Source of the DNA: a bacterium
Lineage (GTDB): Bacteria > Zhuqueibacterota > Zhuqueibacteria > Residuimicrobiales > Oceaniaggregativiventaceae
NCBI GenBank assembly: GCA_029565675.1
Contig: JAKQNP010000025.1
Coordinates: forward strand, 29,338-93,337
Direction: 5' to 3'
DNA length: 64,000 nt
Shown here: positions 25,764-35,198 of the stretch, in pieces
How positions within the stretch are numbered: the stretch's first letter is position 1
Layout: each line of letters begins with the position of its first letter
Notes under the pieces: model-generated
Databases searched by the model: none
The model's input: the letters and a program-made list of their open reading frames with translations, nothing else
What the model was told of the DNA's origin: nothing
Program-made: the position numbers and the translations under genes

Positions 25764-27059
25764 TCAAAGCTCCCCGAACAAAAAACCGCTGATCGTTGCC
25801 ATGATGACCACAAGCATCACGAAGACAACCGTTTTTTTCATGCCCATAACGCTGCGGATGACCAGCATATTCGGCAGCGACAAGGCCGGACCGGCCAGCA
25901 GCAATGCCAGCGCTGGACCTTTGCCCATGCCGTTCGCCATCAATCCCTGCAGGATGGGGATTTCGGTCAGGGTGGCGAAATACATAAAGGCGCCGACGAT
26001 GGAGGCAAAAAAGTTGGCAAAAAGCGAGTTGCCGCCGACCAGCCGGGAAATCCAGTTTGCAGGAATGACGCCGTCGCCGCCATTCGGAGAACCGAGCAAA
26101 AATCCGGCAACCAGCACCCCGGCCGCCAACAACGGCAGAATCTGTTTGGCAAAATCCCATGTGGCGTGGAGCCAATCCTGCGGTTCGCCTTTGTGCCTCG
26201 ACAGGAGCACTGCCGTCAAAGCGACCGCTGTCATGAAGGGCATGATTGGTCGGCCGCGGAAGAGCAGTGCAATGCCGATCGTCACTCCGCTTGCCAGCAC
26301 AACCTGAAATTTGTCCAGTTTGAGCACAAACAGCAGAGAAACAACATACAGGAGGCCGAAAAACCCGGTGATCCACCACTTGAGCTGCCAGACCAACAAC
26401 CAAAAGCCCTCGGCATCGGCGGGCCGGCCCCAATTGGCGAACACCAGGATCGCCACCAGGACAAAGAAATGGTACGCCGTCTGCCACAGCGGCCTGCTCT
26501 CTTCCGCTTCCGGCAGCACCAATGCCTGTCTTTTGGCTTTTTCTTCCTTGCGGAAGAAAAACTGCATCAGCAATCCGACAATCACGCTAAAACTGACCGC
26601 ACCCACAACCCGGGCAATGCCCAGTTCCGGTCCCAAAATTCTGGCCGTTAAAATGATCGCCAATATATTGATCGCCGGGCCGCTGTACAAAAATGCCACC
26701 GCCGGCCCCAGGCCAGCCCCACGCTTGTAGATGCTGGCAAACAACGGCAAAATCGTGCAAGAACAGACCGCCAGAATGCTGCCCGACACCGACGCCACCG
26801 CATAAGCCGCCCACATTTTTGCTTGCGACCCCAAATACTTGATCACCGACGCCTGGCTGATGAATACGCTGATCACACCGGCAATGAAAAAAGCCGGGAT
26901 CAGGCAGAGGATGACGTGTTCCCGCGCATACCATCGGGCCAAAGCCAGCGCTTCGTGGACGGCGCCGTCGAAACGAGTCGTGCCAACCGGTAAATAATAG
27001 ACTGCCACAAACAATCCCGTCATCACCAACAATCTTTTCAATTCACTCCGTTCTTTCAT
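25764..27059 (-). CDS. ArsP/DUF318-like permease
   Basis: The 431-residue membrane protein has eight to ten helices in two related halves and the DUF318/permease-family motif CSCTILPLFASIYKRGAGLGPA (Cys99 and Cys101), with the second-half counterpart EIPILQGLMANGMGKGPALALLLAGPALSLPN. ArsP members of this family export methylated or aromatic trivalent arsenicals; others are of unknown substrate. It stands second in the arsenic operon, right after arsR. The start is ATG 27059, with GAGGGAA upstream. Whether it handles organic or inorganic arsenic is not shown by the sequence. Confidence 0.82.
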   Translation of the reverse strand: MKERSELKRLLVMTGLFVAVYYLPVGTTRFDGAVHEALALARWYAREHVILCLIPAFFIAGVISVFISQASVIKYLGSQAKMWAAYAVASVSGSILAVCSCTILPLFASIYKRGAGLGPAVAFLYSGPAINILAIILTARILGPELGIARVVGAVSFSVIVGLLMQFFFRKEEKAKRQALVLPEAEESRPLWQTAYHFFVLVAILVFANWGRPADAEGFWLLVWQLKWWITGFFGLLYVVSLLFVLKLDKFQVVLASGVTIGIALLFRGRPIMPFMTAVALTAVLLSRHKGEPQDWLHATWDFAKQILPLLAAGVLVAGFLLGSPNGGDGVIPANWISRLVGGNSLFANFFASIVGAFMYFATLTEIPILQGLMANGMGKGPALALLLAGPALSLPNMLVIRSVMGMKKTVVFVMLVVIMATISGFLFGEL

Positions 27060-27158
27060 CGAGCATTCCCTCTTTTCGCTTTTCCGATTACATGTCGGTA
27101 TCGGCAGTCGGAGATCAGTCATTTCGTCTAAAACCGAATTGAAAATGGGTAAATTTTT

Positions 27159-27506
27159 TTACAGCCGGCACAGCTGGTTGCGGTCCACCCGATGCACGCG
27201 GTCCGCGTCAAGGCGATGGATTTCATCGCCAAAGAGAGCCGGATCCTGAACAAGCTGCAGCAGTGCCTGCACCGCCTTATCCTGATTTTGCCGATGCAAA
27301 TAATAGTTCACCCACTTGTTTTCCTTGACATCGTAGATAAAGCCCGCATCCCGCAGAATCGCCAGGTGCTGAGACACAGTCGACACCGCCAGATCGAGAA
27401 TTTCACGGATCTCACATACGCACAGGGGTCGCACTTGCAGCATTTTCAGGATTCGAACCCGGCTCGGATCGGCTAACGCTTTGAACAATTTTACCATGTC
27501 TGTCAT
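27159..27506 (-). CDS. arsR: ArsR/SmtB-family arsenic-responsive repressor
   Basis: The 115-residue protein is a winged-helix ArsR regulator: MVKLFKALADPSRVRILKMLQVRPLCVCEIREILDLAVSTVSQHLAILRDAGFIYDVKENKWVNYYL. The alpha-3 CVC motif (Cys29 and Cys31) is the classical As(III)/Sb(III) site, and the recognition helix VSTVSQHLAIL follows. It should bind the operon promoter in 27510-27650 and release it when arsenite binds. I start at ATG 27506, with AAGGGG upstream. It is the first gene of the seven-gene operon running to 22401. Confidence 0.93.
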   Translation of the reverse strand: MTDMVKLFKALADPSRVRILKMLQVRPLCVCEIREILDLAVSTVSQHLAILRDAGFIYDVKENKWVNYYLHRQNQDKAVQALLQLVQDPALFGDEIHRLDADRVHRVDRNQLCRL

Positions 27507-27654
27507 CGACGACCCCTTCATTTCGGCAAACGCCGAAATATACATCTTGGCAATTTCAAAGTCAAACCATTTTTTTACCAACTATTTTTTTTCGCACACC
27601 CATAACTGCGGCGCCCAAAGAGAGGTCTCGGAGACAGCGGTTGGAAGCCAATGC

Positions 27655-29457
27655 CTATTTCTGCTGTTCTAGCCAGATGGAGGTAAACAGCACCAGCCAG
27701 GTAAAACGATAGGCGTCGTAGCTCAGCTGTTGGCCCTGTAAAATTTTCGCATACAGCCTGTCCAGCACTCTCTTGCGCATAAAACCCAGCAAGGGATCTT
27801 GATCGGCCAACGCCACATGCAGCAGATAATCCTGCATCGCCGGCTGGGCAGCCATGCGCATGAACGGCGGATCAAAGCCTTTCTTGGGACGAAAGACGAT
27901 TTCTTTCGGAACAGAGCGGAGAAGCAGCTTCTTCAACAGCGACTTGTCCACGCCGTCTGACGCGCGCACCGATATGGGCAATGAAAAGCCCAGCTCGACT
28001 ATTTCTCGCATTAGATAAGGCACATGGAGGTGAAGATTGTAAAGTCGATAGAGATCGCAGGATTTGGCCCCAACCGTTCCAACCGCAAAGTGGATCAGAT
28101 TTAACAAACAGTATTGATCGACCGTATCGAGTCCATCAGCGAGATCGAGTATATTGGCTTGAATGGTCTGGTACAACTCGATGCGATTTTGTTTGGGAAT
28201 TTTGTAGGCAATACCGTCCAGAGAATTGATGGCCATAACTTGTGCAAAAATCCTCGGCATTTGCCTGAGTTTGCGGATGATATTGGTCAACGTGCCCAAT
28301 CTGCACTCGTTTTCCCACAGCTCCAGCCATTGGTAAACATCCGAACCCAGTGCCTGAAGCCAGACAGGCAGCGATTGCGCCAGGGCCCATTTTTGATCAA
28401 TCAATTTGTCGCTGAAAAGCTGATCGGGACCCACCCCCTCGATAACTGAGCCGTCGGTGCCGATTTGCGAGAGACTCAGATGGACCATGAGGTTCATCGG
28501 AATAGTCGAGGAATCGCCGAAGGGAAACGAGTATTCGCGACCGATGCGAGTCAACATTTCGGCAAAATCTTGTTCTCGGTAGGCAATCTGCGTGCAGGGC
28601 ATGTTCAACAGCGAGGCGACCGCGAGTGCCGCTTTGCCTTCGGCATCATCCGGCCCGAAGCAGAAATTGATCAATTGCACATCGCGGCGTTCCAGCGCGG
28701 CCAACCGGGCGGCCAGCAGGGTCGAATCGACCCCGCCGCTGAAAAATAAAAAAGAAGATTTGGGCAGCTTGAGCAACCGTTGATCCAGCAGTTCCTGCAG
28801 TTTGTCCACTGCCTCCGGTTCGCCGATATTGCGCAGGGCTTGCCGGCTTTCCGATTGCGCCGGCAAAAAGAAGGGCACAAAAGACCAGTCGCCCTTTTCG
28901 ACGCGGCAGATGCAGCGATGACCGTTGGGAATGCGGTCAACACCCCGATAGAGTGCTAAATTTGGCGGAATGGCGCGGAATTGCAAAAGCGCATAGATAG
29001 CGGTCGGATTCAATTCGGCTGATTTCCAGCGTCGCATCAGACGCAGATCGTTTGCCAACATGACACCGTGGCCATCAGAGGCGATATAGAACTGCTCTCC
29101 TGCAGCCGGCGGCACAACCACTTCGAGGGTGTTTGTTTTAAACTGATAGCTCACTATCGGATTGTCTGGAAAAGAAAAGGGAGCCAGATGTTTGGCAAGC
29201 TCGATTTCTGCTGCAAGGGCTTCCGGTTCAGTCAGAGCGGTGCTGGTCGAACAGCTCCAGCCAGCGGGCGACTGCATGATCGGTTTAACCGGCAGCTGTG
29301 TTTGACGGACAAGCCAGGCAACTCCACAATAGTGTGTATCGTCACTGCAACAGGACTCCATATGGACGGTCAAATCCAGCCAGCGGGCATGATCGGCGAG
29401 ACTCTTCTGCCATTCGGTTGCCTTTTCCCGTCGTCCACAATAGCAGCTGAAGAACAT
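27655..29457 (-). CDS. Asparagine-synthase-like protein without an N-terminal Cys
   Basis: The 600-residue protein has the two-part asparagine synthase layout. The N-terminal class II glutaminase-like region (residues 40-200, with YIASDGHGVMLANDLR and RGVDRIPNGH) is followed by the ATP-pyrophosphatase domain, with the P-loop SGGVDST at 240-246 and EGVGPDQLFSDKL. Glutamine-using enzymes begin Met-Cys; here the protein begins MFFSCYCG and no Cys2 exists, so glutaminase activity is doubtful. Related proteins in surface-polysaccharide clusters amidate uronic acids or act on peptides. The flippase gene upstream (36 bp gap) supports a cell-surface role. Confidence 0.8.
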   Translation of the reverse strand: MFFSCYCGRREKATEWQKSLADHARWLDLTVHMESCCSDDTHYCGVAWLVRQTQLPVKPIMQSPAGWSCSTSTALTEPEALAAEIELAKHLAPFSFPDNPIVSYQFKTNTLEVVVPPAAGEQFYIASDGHGVMLANDLRLMRRWKSAELNPTAIYALLQFRAIPPNLALYRGVDRIPNGHRCICRVEKGDWSFVPFFLPAQSESRQALRNIGEPEAVDKLQELLDQRLLKLPKSSFLFFSGGVDSTLLAARLAALERRDVQLINFCFGPDDAEGKAALAVASLLNMPCTQIAYREQDFAEMLTRIGREYSFPFGDSSTIPMNLMVHLSLSQIGTDGSVIEGVGPDQLFSDKLIDQKWALAQSLPVWLQALGSDVYQWLELWENECRLGTLTNIIRKLRQMPRIFAQVMAINSLDGIAYKIPKQNRIELYQTIQANILDLADGLDTVDQYCLLNLIHFAVGTVGAKSCDLYRLYNLHLHVPYLMREIVELGFSLPISVRASDGVDKSLLKKLLLRSVPKEIVFRPKKGFDPPFMRMAAQPAMQDYLLHVALADQDPLLGFMRKRVLDRLYAKILQGQQLSYDAYRFTWLVLFTSIWLEQQK

Positions 29458-29493
29458 CTTTTGATGCTCCCTTTGTATCGAGTTTGATCCAAC

Positions 29494-30957
29494 TCAATCA
29501 ATTCCGTTGTTGAATTTCCCGGAGCGAATAAAAGCGATCAATTCCTGCAGCATGGGGCCGGCTGCGCGCTTTAACGCCAGGAGATAAACCGCACCGCTGA
29601 GAATGATGCCGACCGCTAAATTCAACCGCTTATCGAGATCCAGGAGAGGCAAGATAAAGGATTTCAGGATCAGCACCGCCGCCACCATGACAGCGCCGGC
29701 GAGTGCAGCGGGAGCGATGGAACGGTAGAATCGGCGATCCGACAATTTGAATATCCGATCTGCAAGACTTTGAATCAGGGGAAATGTTAAAAGCAGAAGC
29801 AGCGAGATCCCGGCAGCCGCGCCGTTCAGGCCTCTTTGGGCGCCAAAATAAACCACTGCGGCGAGCGGCAGCGCATAGGCAAGATTCCATTTCAACTCAA
29901 CATCCGGACGACCCAAAGCCATCAGCACCGGCCAGCGGATAACGCCGATCGATTTGGCCAGTCCCATCGGGATCAACAGGATCAAGGGCAAGGCCATATT
30001 CATCCATTTGGCGCCCATGAAAAGGTCGATGAATTCATGGGCGAAAAGCGCCAGGCCCAGGAGCAGCGGGAATATAATGATCGACAACAGCGATGAGGCT
30101 GTGAGATAGCCTTTGTGCATCTTTTTGGTGTCACCCTGAATCGCCGAAAAGGCCGGGAAAGCCACCTTTGAAACGATGGCGGAAAGCCGAGCGACCGGAG
30201 TCTTGACCAGATTGAGGGCGAGATGATAGTAACCCAGCGCCTCGCTCCCCAGCATCCTGCCGATGATGAGAATATCGAGATTTGCCACCCCGTAGGAAGC
30301 GATATCGTTGCCCAACACCTTGGCACTAAAAGCAAAGAGTTCCTTGAAATCACGCCAGGAAAAGATCCAGCGCGGTCGCCAGCGGCAGAAAATCCAAACC
30401 AGCAGAACGTTGACCGCATCTCTCGTCAGAGTACCAAAGACCAGACTCCAGACGCCAAACCGCAAAACCGCCAAAACAATAGAGACCAGACCGCTTGCCA
30501 GAATCGAAGCGATCTCCATAATCGCCAGCTTTTTGAATTCCATGTTTTTAGTCAGGAGCGATTTCTGAACGATGCCAAAAGAACCGATAACAAAACCGAT
30601 GGCCTGCACAGCGATGACCGGCTGTACCAGAGGATTGCGGAAAAAAGCACTCAGCGGATAGGATGCAAACAGAGAGATCGCGAAGAGCAACAAGGAAAAC
30701 AAGATCCCACCCCAAAAAACCGAGGATAAATGGCTTTCAAAAATCTGGCTCTTTTGGATAATGGCTGTGCCGAGGCCTCGATCGTTGACCATGGAAATCG
30801 CCACCGTCACGATAGCCGCCATCCCGACCACGCCAAAATCCGCCGGCGTTAACAGTCGCGCCAAAACAACCATCAAGATGACCAGCATCACCTGCATGCT
30901 CGCCTTGGCCAGGCCGGTCCACAAAACACCCTGCATTGCTTTCTTTTTAAGCGACAT
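29494..30957 (-). CDS. Wzx-like polysaccharide flippase (MOP superfamily)
   Basis: The 487-residue protein has about fourteen membrane helices and the polysaccharide-synthesis/flippase family start: MSLKKKAMQGVLWTGLAKASMQVMLVILMVVLARLLTPADFGVVGMAAIVTVAISMVNDRGLGTAIIQ. This group moves lipid-linked oligosaccharide repeats, such as O-antigen or exopolysaccharide units, across the inner membrane. It is followed by the asparagine-synthase-like gene. The start at ATG 30957 places the first helix at the usual position. Its cargo is unknown. Confidence 0.88.
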   Translation of the reverse strand: MSLKKKAMQGVLWTGLAKASMQVMLVILMVVLARLLTPADFGVVGMAAIVTVAISMVNDRGLGTAIIQKSQIFESHLSSVFWGGILFSLLLFAISLFASYPLSAFFRNPLVQPVIAVQAIGFVIGSFGIVQKSLLTKNMEFKKLAIMEIASILASGLVSIVLAVLRFGVWSLVFGTLTRDAVNVLLVWIFCRWRPRWIFSWRDFKELFAFSAKVLGNDIASYGVANLDILIIGRMLGSEALGYYHLALNLVKTPVARLSAIVSKVAFPAFSAIQGDTKKMHKGYLTASSLLSIIIFPLLLGLALFAHEFIDLFMGAKWMNMALPLILLIPMGLAKSIGVIRWPVLMALGRPDVELKWNLAYALPLAAVVYFGAQRGLNGAAAGISLLLLLTFPLIQSLADRIFKLSDRRFYRSIAPAALAGAVMVAAVLILKSFILPLLDLDKRLNLAVGIILSGAVYLLALKRAAGPMLQELIAFIRSGKFNNGID

Positions 30958-31089
30958 CGGGAACTCGAAGATTAGGAGAATCCGGACAGTTGTGCATCAC
31001 TTGGCGCCCTGTTCCGCGCAATTGCAAAAATAAACGGCTGAAGATAATCATTTTTTTCTTGATTTGCTAATCAGATAATGATAAATTGA

Positions 31090-31743
31090 ATTGTCTCTGT
31101 TCTGGGAAACCCGACACTCACCTTTGCAGGAATTGTCACCGGCGACCACTCTCTGCCGGTCAAACTCTATGATTTTGCCGCCACGATCGTCGAAGATAAA
31201 ATTCGGTTGCAGTGGACGACCGCCAGTGAGATCAACAATGCTTTCTTTGTGGTTGAACGTGCCGATCAGGACCCGCGTCACTTTTCCGCCATCGCTCAGA
31301 TTCCCGGTCAGGGGAACAGCACATCGAACACCCGATATGAGTTCATCGATGACCGGATCATTCCGGGTATGTCTTATTGCTATCGCTTGACCGATACCAA
31401 TTTCGACGGCAACCAATTTCAACATGAGTCGATTCAAATCCAGTATGTCACCGATTATCTCCCGACAGAGGTTCATCTTTTGCAAAACTTTCCCAATCCC
31501 TTCAATCTATCGACCTTTATTTCTTACGAATTGCCGACCGAGTCCGCGGTTGAAATCTCAGTTTTTGATCTTGGCGGCAAATTGATCAAAACTCTGGTCG
31601 ATGGCGTTGAATCGCCGGGACTCAAGACAGTACGGTGGGATGGCCGGGACGATACCGGGCAGATCGTTTCATCCGGAACCTATTACTTTAGAATGAACGC
31701 AAACGGAACCGCTAAATACGGCAGGGCATTGCTGCTGAAATAG
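31090..31743 (+). pseudogene. 5'-truncated secreted protein with FlgD-like sorting domain
   Basis: A frame opens directly after a TGA at 31087-31089 and runs 217 codons. The first part (LPVKLYDFAATIVEDKIRLQWTTASEINNAFFVVERA) is the Ig-like segment that usually precedes the sorting tail in large secreted proteins of the FCB group. The end (LLQNFPNPFNLSTFISYELP, then GGKLIKTLVDG, VRWDGRDDTGQIVSSGTYYFRM) is a FlgD-like domain. There is no signal peptide and no start with a ribosome binding site, so the main body has been lost. The rest of the region 30958-31089 holds nothing recognisable. Confidence 0.75.
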
Positions 31744-32301
31744 AACGCCGGCGTGCAAAAGGCGCCATAGTCAGTTTCACAAAAATAGCCGTGCGATGCT
31801 TGCCTGCAAGCATCGCATTTTTTTAATTTCCCGCATTTATCCGACAATTGACAGGCGTTCCCGTTGTTGATCCATTGTCTGCGAACGCATCCGGAGGATT
31901 GGCAATCCACAATTTTGCATCTCATCTATCCGTGATCAAGGTCAATTTTTTCCCAAAAACATGAGATCCGATGCCCTTGCAGCAATTTTTCGATTGCCAT
32001 TCTCACCGGTATTTTGTATGGTTATTTTGTATGGTAAGGTGACTGCTGCAACAGCAGACGCCCCGGCTTTCAGTGCAACAATTGCATTGCATCATGTGCC
32101 CCTCGATCGATGACCGCCATTGAACCGCGGTCGCCAATCCCAGCAGCAAAGCCAGCTCCACCTACCCGCAGATCCATCATGATGGTGTCTGGTGAAAAAC
32201 AACGACTGAGAATCGAGCCTCCACTCAAACGCGCATTTGTTCTAGCTGCAAATCACCGGCCGTTTCCCCATTGACTGCAAGCCTTTAACAAGGAACGAAT
32301 C
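31744..32301. other. Gene-free interval of about 560 bp
   Basis: Apart from the terminator at 31792-31824 nothing is recognised. Two short direct words (TATGGTTATTTTGTATGGT near 32020) form a small local repeat. The last bases, AACAAGGAACGAATC before 32302, give the probable ribosome binding site of the next gene. Confidence 0.4.
31792..31824 (+). terminator. Intrinsic terminator after the truncated secreted-protein gene
   Basis: Arms TGCGATGCTTG and CAAGCATCGCA (11 bp, perfect) are separated by four bases and followed by seven T residues. It lies 50 bp after the stop codon of the plus-strand remnant at 31090-31743, so the fragment keeps its own terminator. Confidence 0.85.
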
Positions 32302-33873
32302 ATGTCGCCTTTCCAGCGCTCTCAGCATATCGTCAGCCGCTTTGGTGTTCTTTTGTTGTTCCTTTTGCTTTTTCGCAATTGTTCGTTCCGTTCGCCCCAG
32401 GAGCCCACTTTTATCGTCGACTGGTTCCTGCCGTTGGTCGAGCACACCTGGACGATGTCCGAGTTGACCGACGATGTGAAGGAACTCGAAGTGGATGCCA
32501 AATCCGATCGCATGCTCCTCACCTATCGCAACGATCTGAGTCTGGCGTTCGATGAGCAACTCTTGCGGATCAATCTGGAAGCCGGCAATGGCAGTTCACG
32601 CAGCTATCCGAGCAACGTCGAGACCATCGACTCTCTGCTCGTCAGCACCATCGGATTTGTGCTGCAAGAACCTTCTGTCATCGATCGCGGGACGGTCGAA
32701 TTCTTTTTTACCAACTCCAGCCATTCGCAGAAAATCACCACCCGCCTGGTGCTGCTCGATCTGTTGGAACCTGACGGCGTCACCCACCCCGTTCTGAACA
32801 TCGCGGTTCCTCCTGCTGCGGCCGGCCAATCCACCAACTCTGTTCGCGCCTCGATCGACCTGAAAAATTATCACCTGGATCCTGCCGAGCATGGCGGGCA
32901 CAATTTCTTTCGCTTCGCCGTCATGCCGCAAGGACCGGTAGCAGACTTTACCGGCGGCGTTGGGCTGTCGACCTCCCGGCGTTCTTTTATTCTGCGCGAG
33001 ATCACCGGCAAGTTTGACCGGTTGCGGGCATCTTTCAGCGACGTCAAAATCCAGGATCCGATCCCGGAAGAACTCCAGGATATCCGTTTTCAAAGCGTTG
33101 AATTGATGATCCCGCTTTATGCCACGGTTTGTGTTCCGCTGAATCTCTTTCTCTTTATCAATGCGGAAAATCCGCGCAACGATCCGGCCTCACCGGTCTC
33201 GATCAGCAAATCCTATAACCCCATTCCCTGTCGTCCTGATCTGATCGATACTCTGAAAATCTATAATGCCGCCGCTCTTTTCAACAGCAACCCGGAACGA
33301 TTGTCGATCAGCGGCATGGTGGAGATCGGCGACCCCAACTCACAGATAACCATCGGCATCCACGATTCGCTGTTTGCGCAGGCGATCTTCCGCGCGCCCT
33401 TGACGATTCAACTGCCGATCGATACGACGCTCACCGAGCCGGACACCCTCGATATCGATTCGGACACACAAGAGCTGATTCGCGACCATATCGAAAAACT
33501 GACGATCGATGCACAAATCGAAAACCATACCCCCCTGGCCGTCACGGTGACCCTGCTCTTTTCGCGCACTCGCAGCGACAAATCGATCTACGACCATCCT
33601 GCCGATCTGGTGGTCGGCCCGATTCAATTGCCGCAACCGCAGCTGAGTGGCCAGCCGGCAACGGTCAGCAAATCCGCCACCGCCGCCTGGCAGCAAAACC
33701 TGAGCAAGGCACAAATGCAATGGTTCGCCGACAATGACCGGATCTATTTGGGCACAAAAATCATCTATTTGGGAACAGCATCCCGCATGGTGCAGGTTCG
33801 GCCATCCGACTATGTCAGGGTCGATGCCTCGTTGAAAGCCAGTGTGTCCAGCAATCTGCCGGAGAACAAGTGA
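32302..33873 (+). CDS. Large secreted/envelope protein of unknown function
   Basis: The 523-residue protein has an N-terminal hydrophobic segment (FGVLLLFLLLFRNC), either a signal peptide or a weak lipoprotein signal with Cys27, and then no membrane helix. The rest is rich in beta-strand-like sequence: FIVDWFLPLVEHTWTMSELTDD at the start, repeated QIP/LPI strands and a C-terminal KIIYLGTASRMVQVRPSDYVRVDASLKA. I know no family for it. It overlaps the next gene by one base (TGATG), so the two are translated together; the partner is an outer-membrane barrel. A cell-envelope lipoprotein or barrel-associated factor is the best guess. Confidence 0.6.
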   Translation: MSPFQRSQHIVSRFGVLLLFLLLFRNCSFRSPQEPTFIVDWFLPLVEHTWTMSELTDDVKELEVDAKSDRMLLTYRNDLSLAFDEQLLRINLEAGNGSSRSYPSNVETIDSLLVSTIGFVLQEPSVIDRGTVEFFFTNSSHSQKITTRLVLLDLLEPDGVTHPVLNIAVPPAAAGQSTNSVRASIDLKNYHLDPAEHGGHNFFRFAVMPQGPVADFTGGVGLSTSRRSFILREITGKFDRLRASFSDVKIQDPIPEELQDIRFQSVELMIPLYATVCVPLNLFLFINAENPRNDPASPVSISKSYNPIPCRPDLIDTLKIYNAAALFNSNPERLSISGMVEIGDPNSQITIGIHDSLFAQAIFRAPLTIQLPIDTTLTEPDTLDIDSDTQELIRDHIEKLTIDAQIENHTPLAVTVTLLFSRTRSDKSIYDHPADLVVGPIQLPQPQLSGQPATVSKSATAAWQQNLSKAQMQWFADNDRIYLGTKIIYLGTASRMVQVRPSDYVRVDASLKASVSSNLPENK

Positions 33874-35162
33874 TGAAAACAGATAAAAAACGCAGGTATC
33901 GTCCTCTGGCGGTCGTGGTTTGGGGCGCCTGTTTCGCATCGGGATGGTTTTTTCCGACAACGACGCATGCCCAAATCAGCGCGCGTTCTCTGGGCATGGG
34001 CGGAGGCGCCACCGCTCTGGCCCGCGGTGTTGACGCCGCTCTCTACAATCCAGCCAACCTGGGGCTGCGGAACAACCCGCGTTTTTCCATGACCTTTTTC
34101 TCCCTGGGCGCCGGGTTGCACAACAATAGTTTTACCAAAACCGATTATGACCGCTATCTGGTCGACGACCCGGTGTGGGATCAGAACGACATCGAAGCGA
34201 TCTTGCACCGCATCCCGGAAGACGGTTTGCATGTGCACGGCCGCGCCACGAGCCGGGTGCTGTCGTTTTCCATCGGACGGTTTGCCTTGAGTATGGGCTC
34301 TGAAGCAGGATCATGGGCACAGGCAGACAAAGATCTTTTTTCGCTCGCCCTGCAGGGCAATCAGGTGGGCAGGACCTATCTCCTGCAACAAACCAATGGA
34401 GAGGCTTCTGCCATCGGTTTGATCGGGCTTTCATACGGCCATCCTCTGCGCGTGACCTTTGCCGACGCTTTTGCGGTCGGCGCCACCCTGCAGATGGTCT
34501 ACGGCATTCGTCAAGCCCGCATCGTCGATGCGCAGGCGAGCTTTCTGACCCAACCGCATGGATTCGCCGTCAACGGCGAGTATGAAGCGGCTCTGGACGT
34601 CGGCAAACCCGGCGTGAATCTGGATGCCGGCGTCGCAGCGCAATTCGGCAACCACTGGACGATAAGCGCTGCTCTGCTCAATCTGACCGGCCATACCGTT
34701 TGGACGACCGAGGAGAGCAGTTTTGGCTATGTCCGCGGCGATTCGCTGACCGCCTATAAAGCGGCAGACCTGGAAGAAGAGGCAATCGAAGATTCGAGCT
34801 GGACTGTGGAGAACGGCGATAATTTTCAGCAAAAATTGCCCGCCCGCTTGCGCATCGGCGGTGCTTACGAAACCGACAAAGTGGCGGTCACTCTGGACTA
34901 TATCCAGGGCTTTTCCCGCACCGCCTGGCATGGCACCCATCCCCAGTTTTCTTTAGGCGCGGAATGGAAAATCGCACGCTGGTTGCCGCTGCGCGTGGGT
35001 CTGGCTCTGGGCGGCGACATCGGAGCCGGCACCAGTTGCGGCCTGGGCATTCGACCAGGCGGATTTATCCTCGATTTGGCGGTGATGAACAGCGGTTTTA
35101 TCGTGCCCGGCAAAGCCAGGGGTCTGCTCCTCGCTTTCGAGCTGGCGATGATCCTGCGCTAG
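33873..35162 (+). CDS. PorV/DUF5723-like outer-membrane protein
   Basis: The 429-residue protein has a signal peptide (cleavage likely after THA, before QISARSLGMGG) followed by the diagnostic start of PorV/DUF5723-type barrels, ARSLGMGGGATALARGVDAALYNPANLGL. Alternating hydrophobic strands run to the C-terminus and end in FELAMILR. Such barrels sit in the outer membrane of FCB bacteria and either help type IX secretion or serve as pores. The ATG at 33873 overlaps the stop of the upstream gene; a GTG one codon earlier is also possible. The pair is probably one operon. Confidence 0.75.
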   Translation: MKTDKKRRYRPLAVVVWGACFASGWFFPTTTHAQISARSLGMGGGATALARGVDAALYNPANLGLRNNPRFSMTFFSLGAGLHNNSFTKTDYDRYLVDDPVWDQNDIEAILHRIPEDGLHVHGRATSRVLSFSIGRFALSMGSEAGSWAQADKDLFSLALQGNQVGRTYLLQQTNGEASAIGLIGLSYGHPLRVTFADAFAVGATLQMVYGIRQARIVDAQASFLTQPHGFAVNGEYEAALDVGKPGVNLDAGVAAQFGNHWTISAALLNLTGHTVWTTEESSFGYVRGDSLTAYKAADLEEEAIEDSSWTVENGDNFQQKLPARLRIGGAYETDKVAVTLDYIQGFSRTAWHGTHPQFSLGAEWKIARWLPLRVGLALGGDIGAGTSCGLGIRPGGFILDLAVMNSGFIVPGKARGLLLAFELAMILR

Positions 35163-35198
35163 GCGATCGCGGTGAGCGCAATCCGTGAGGCAAAGAGT

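Noticed and set aside
25677..26651. Plus-strand open frame of 324 codons over the ArsP-like gene
   Set aside because: Antisense shadow rich in Gln, His and Arg; the minus strand carries the conserved permease.
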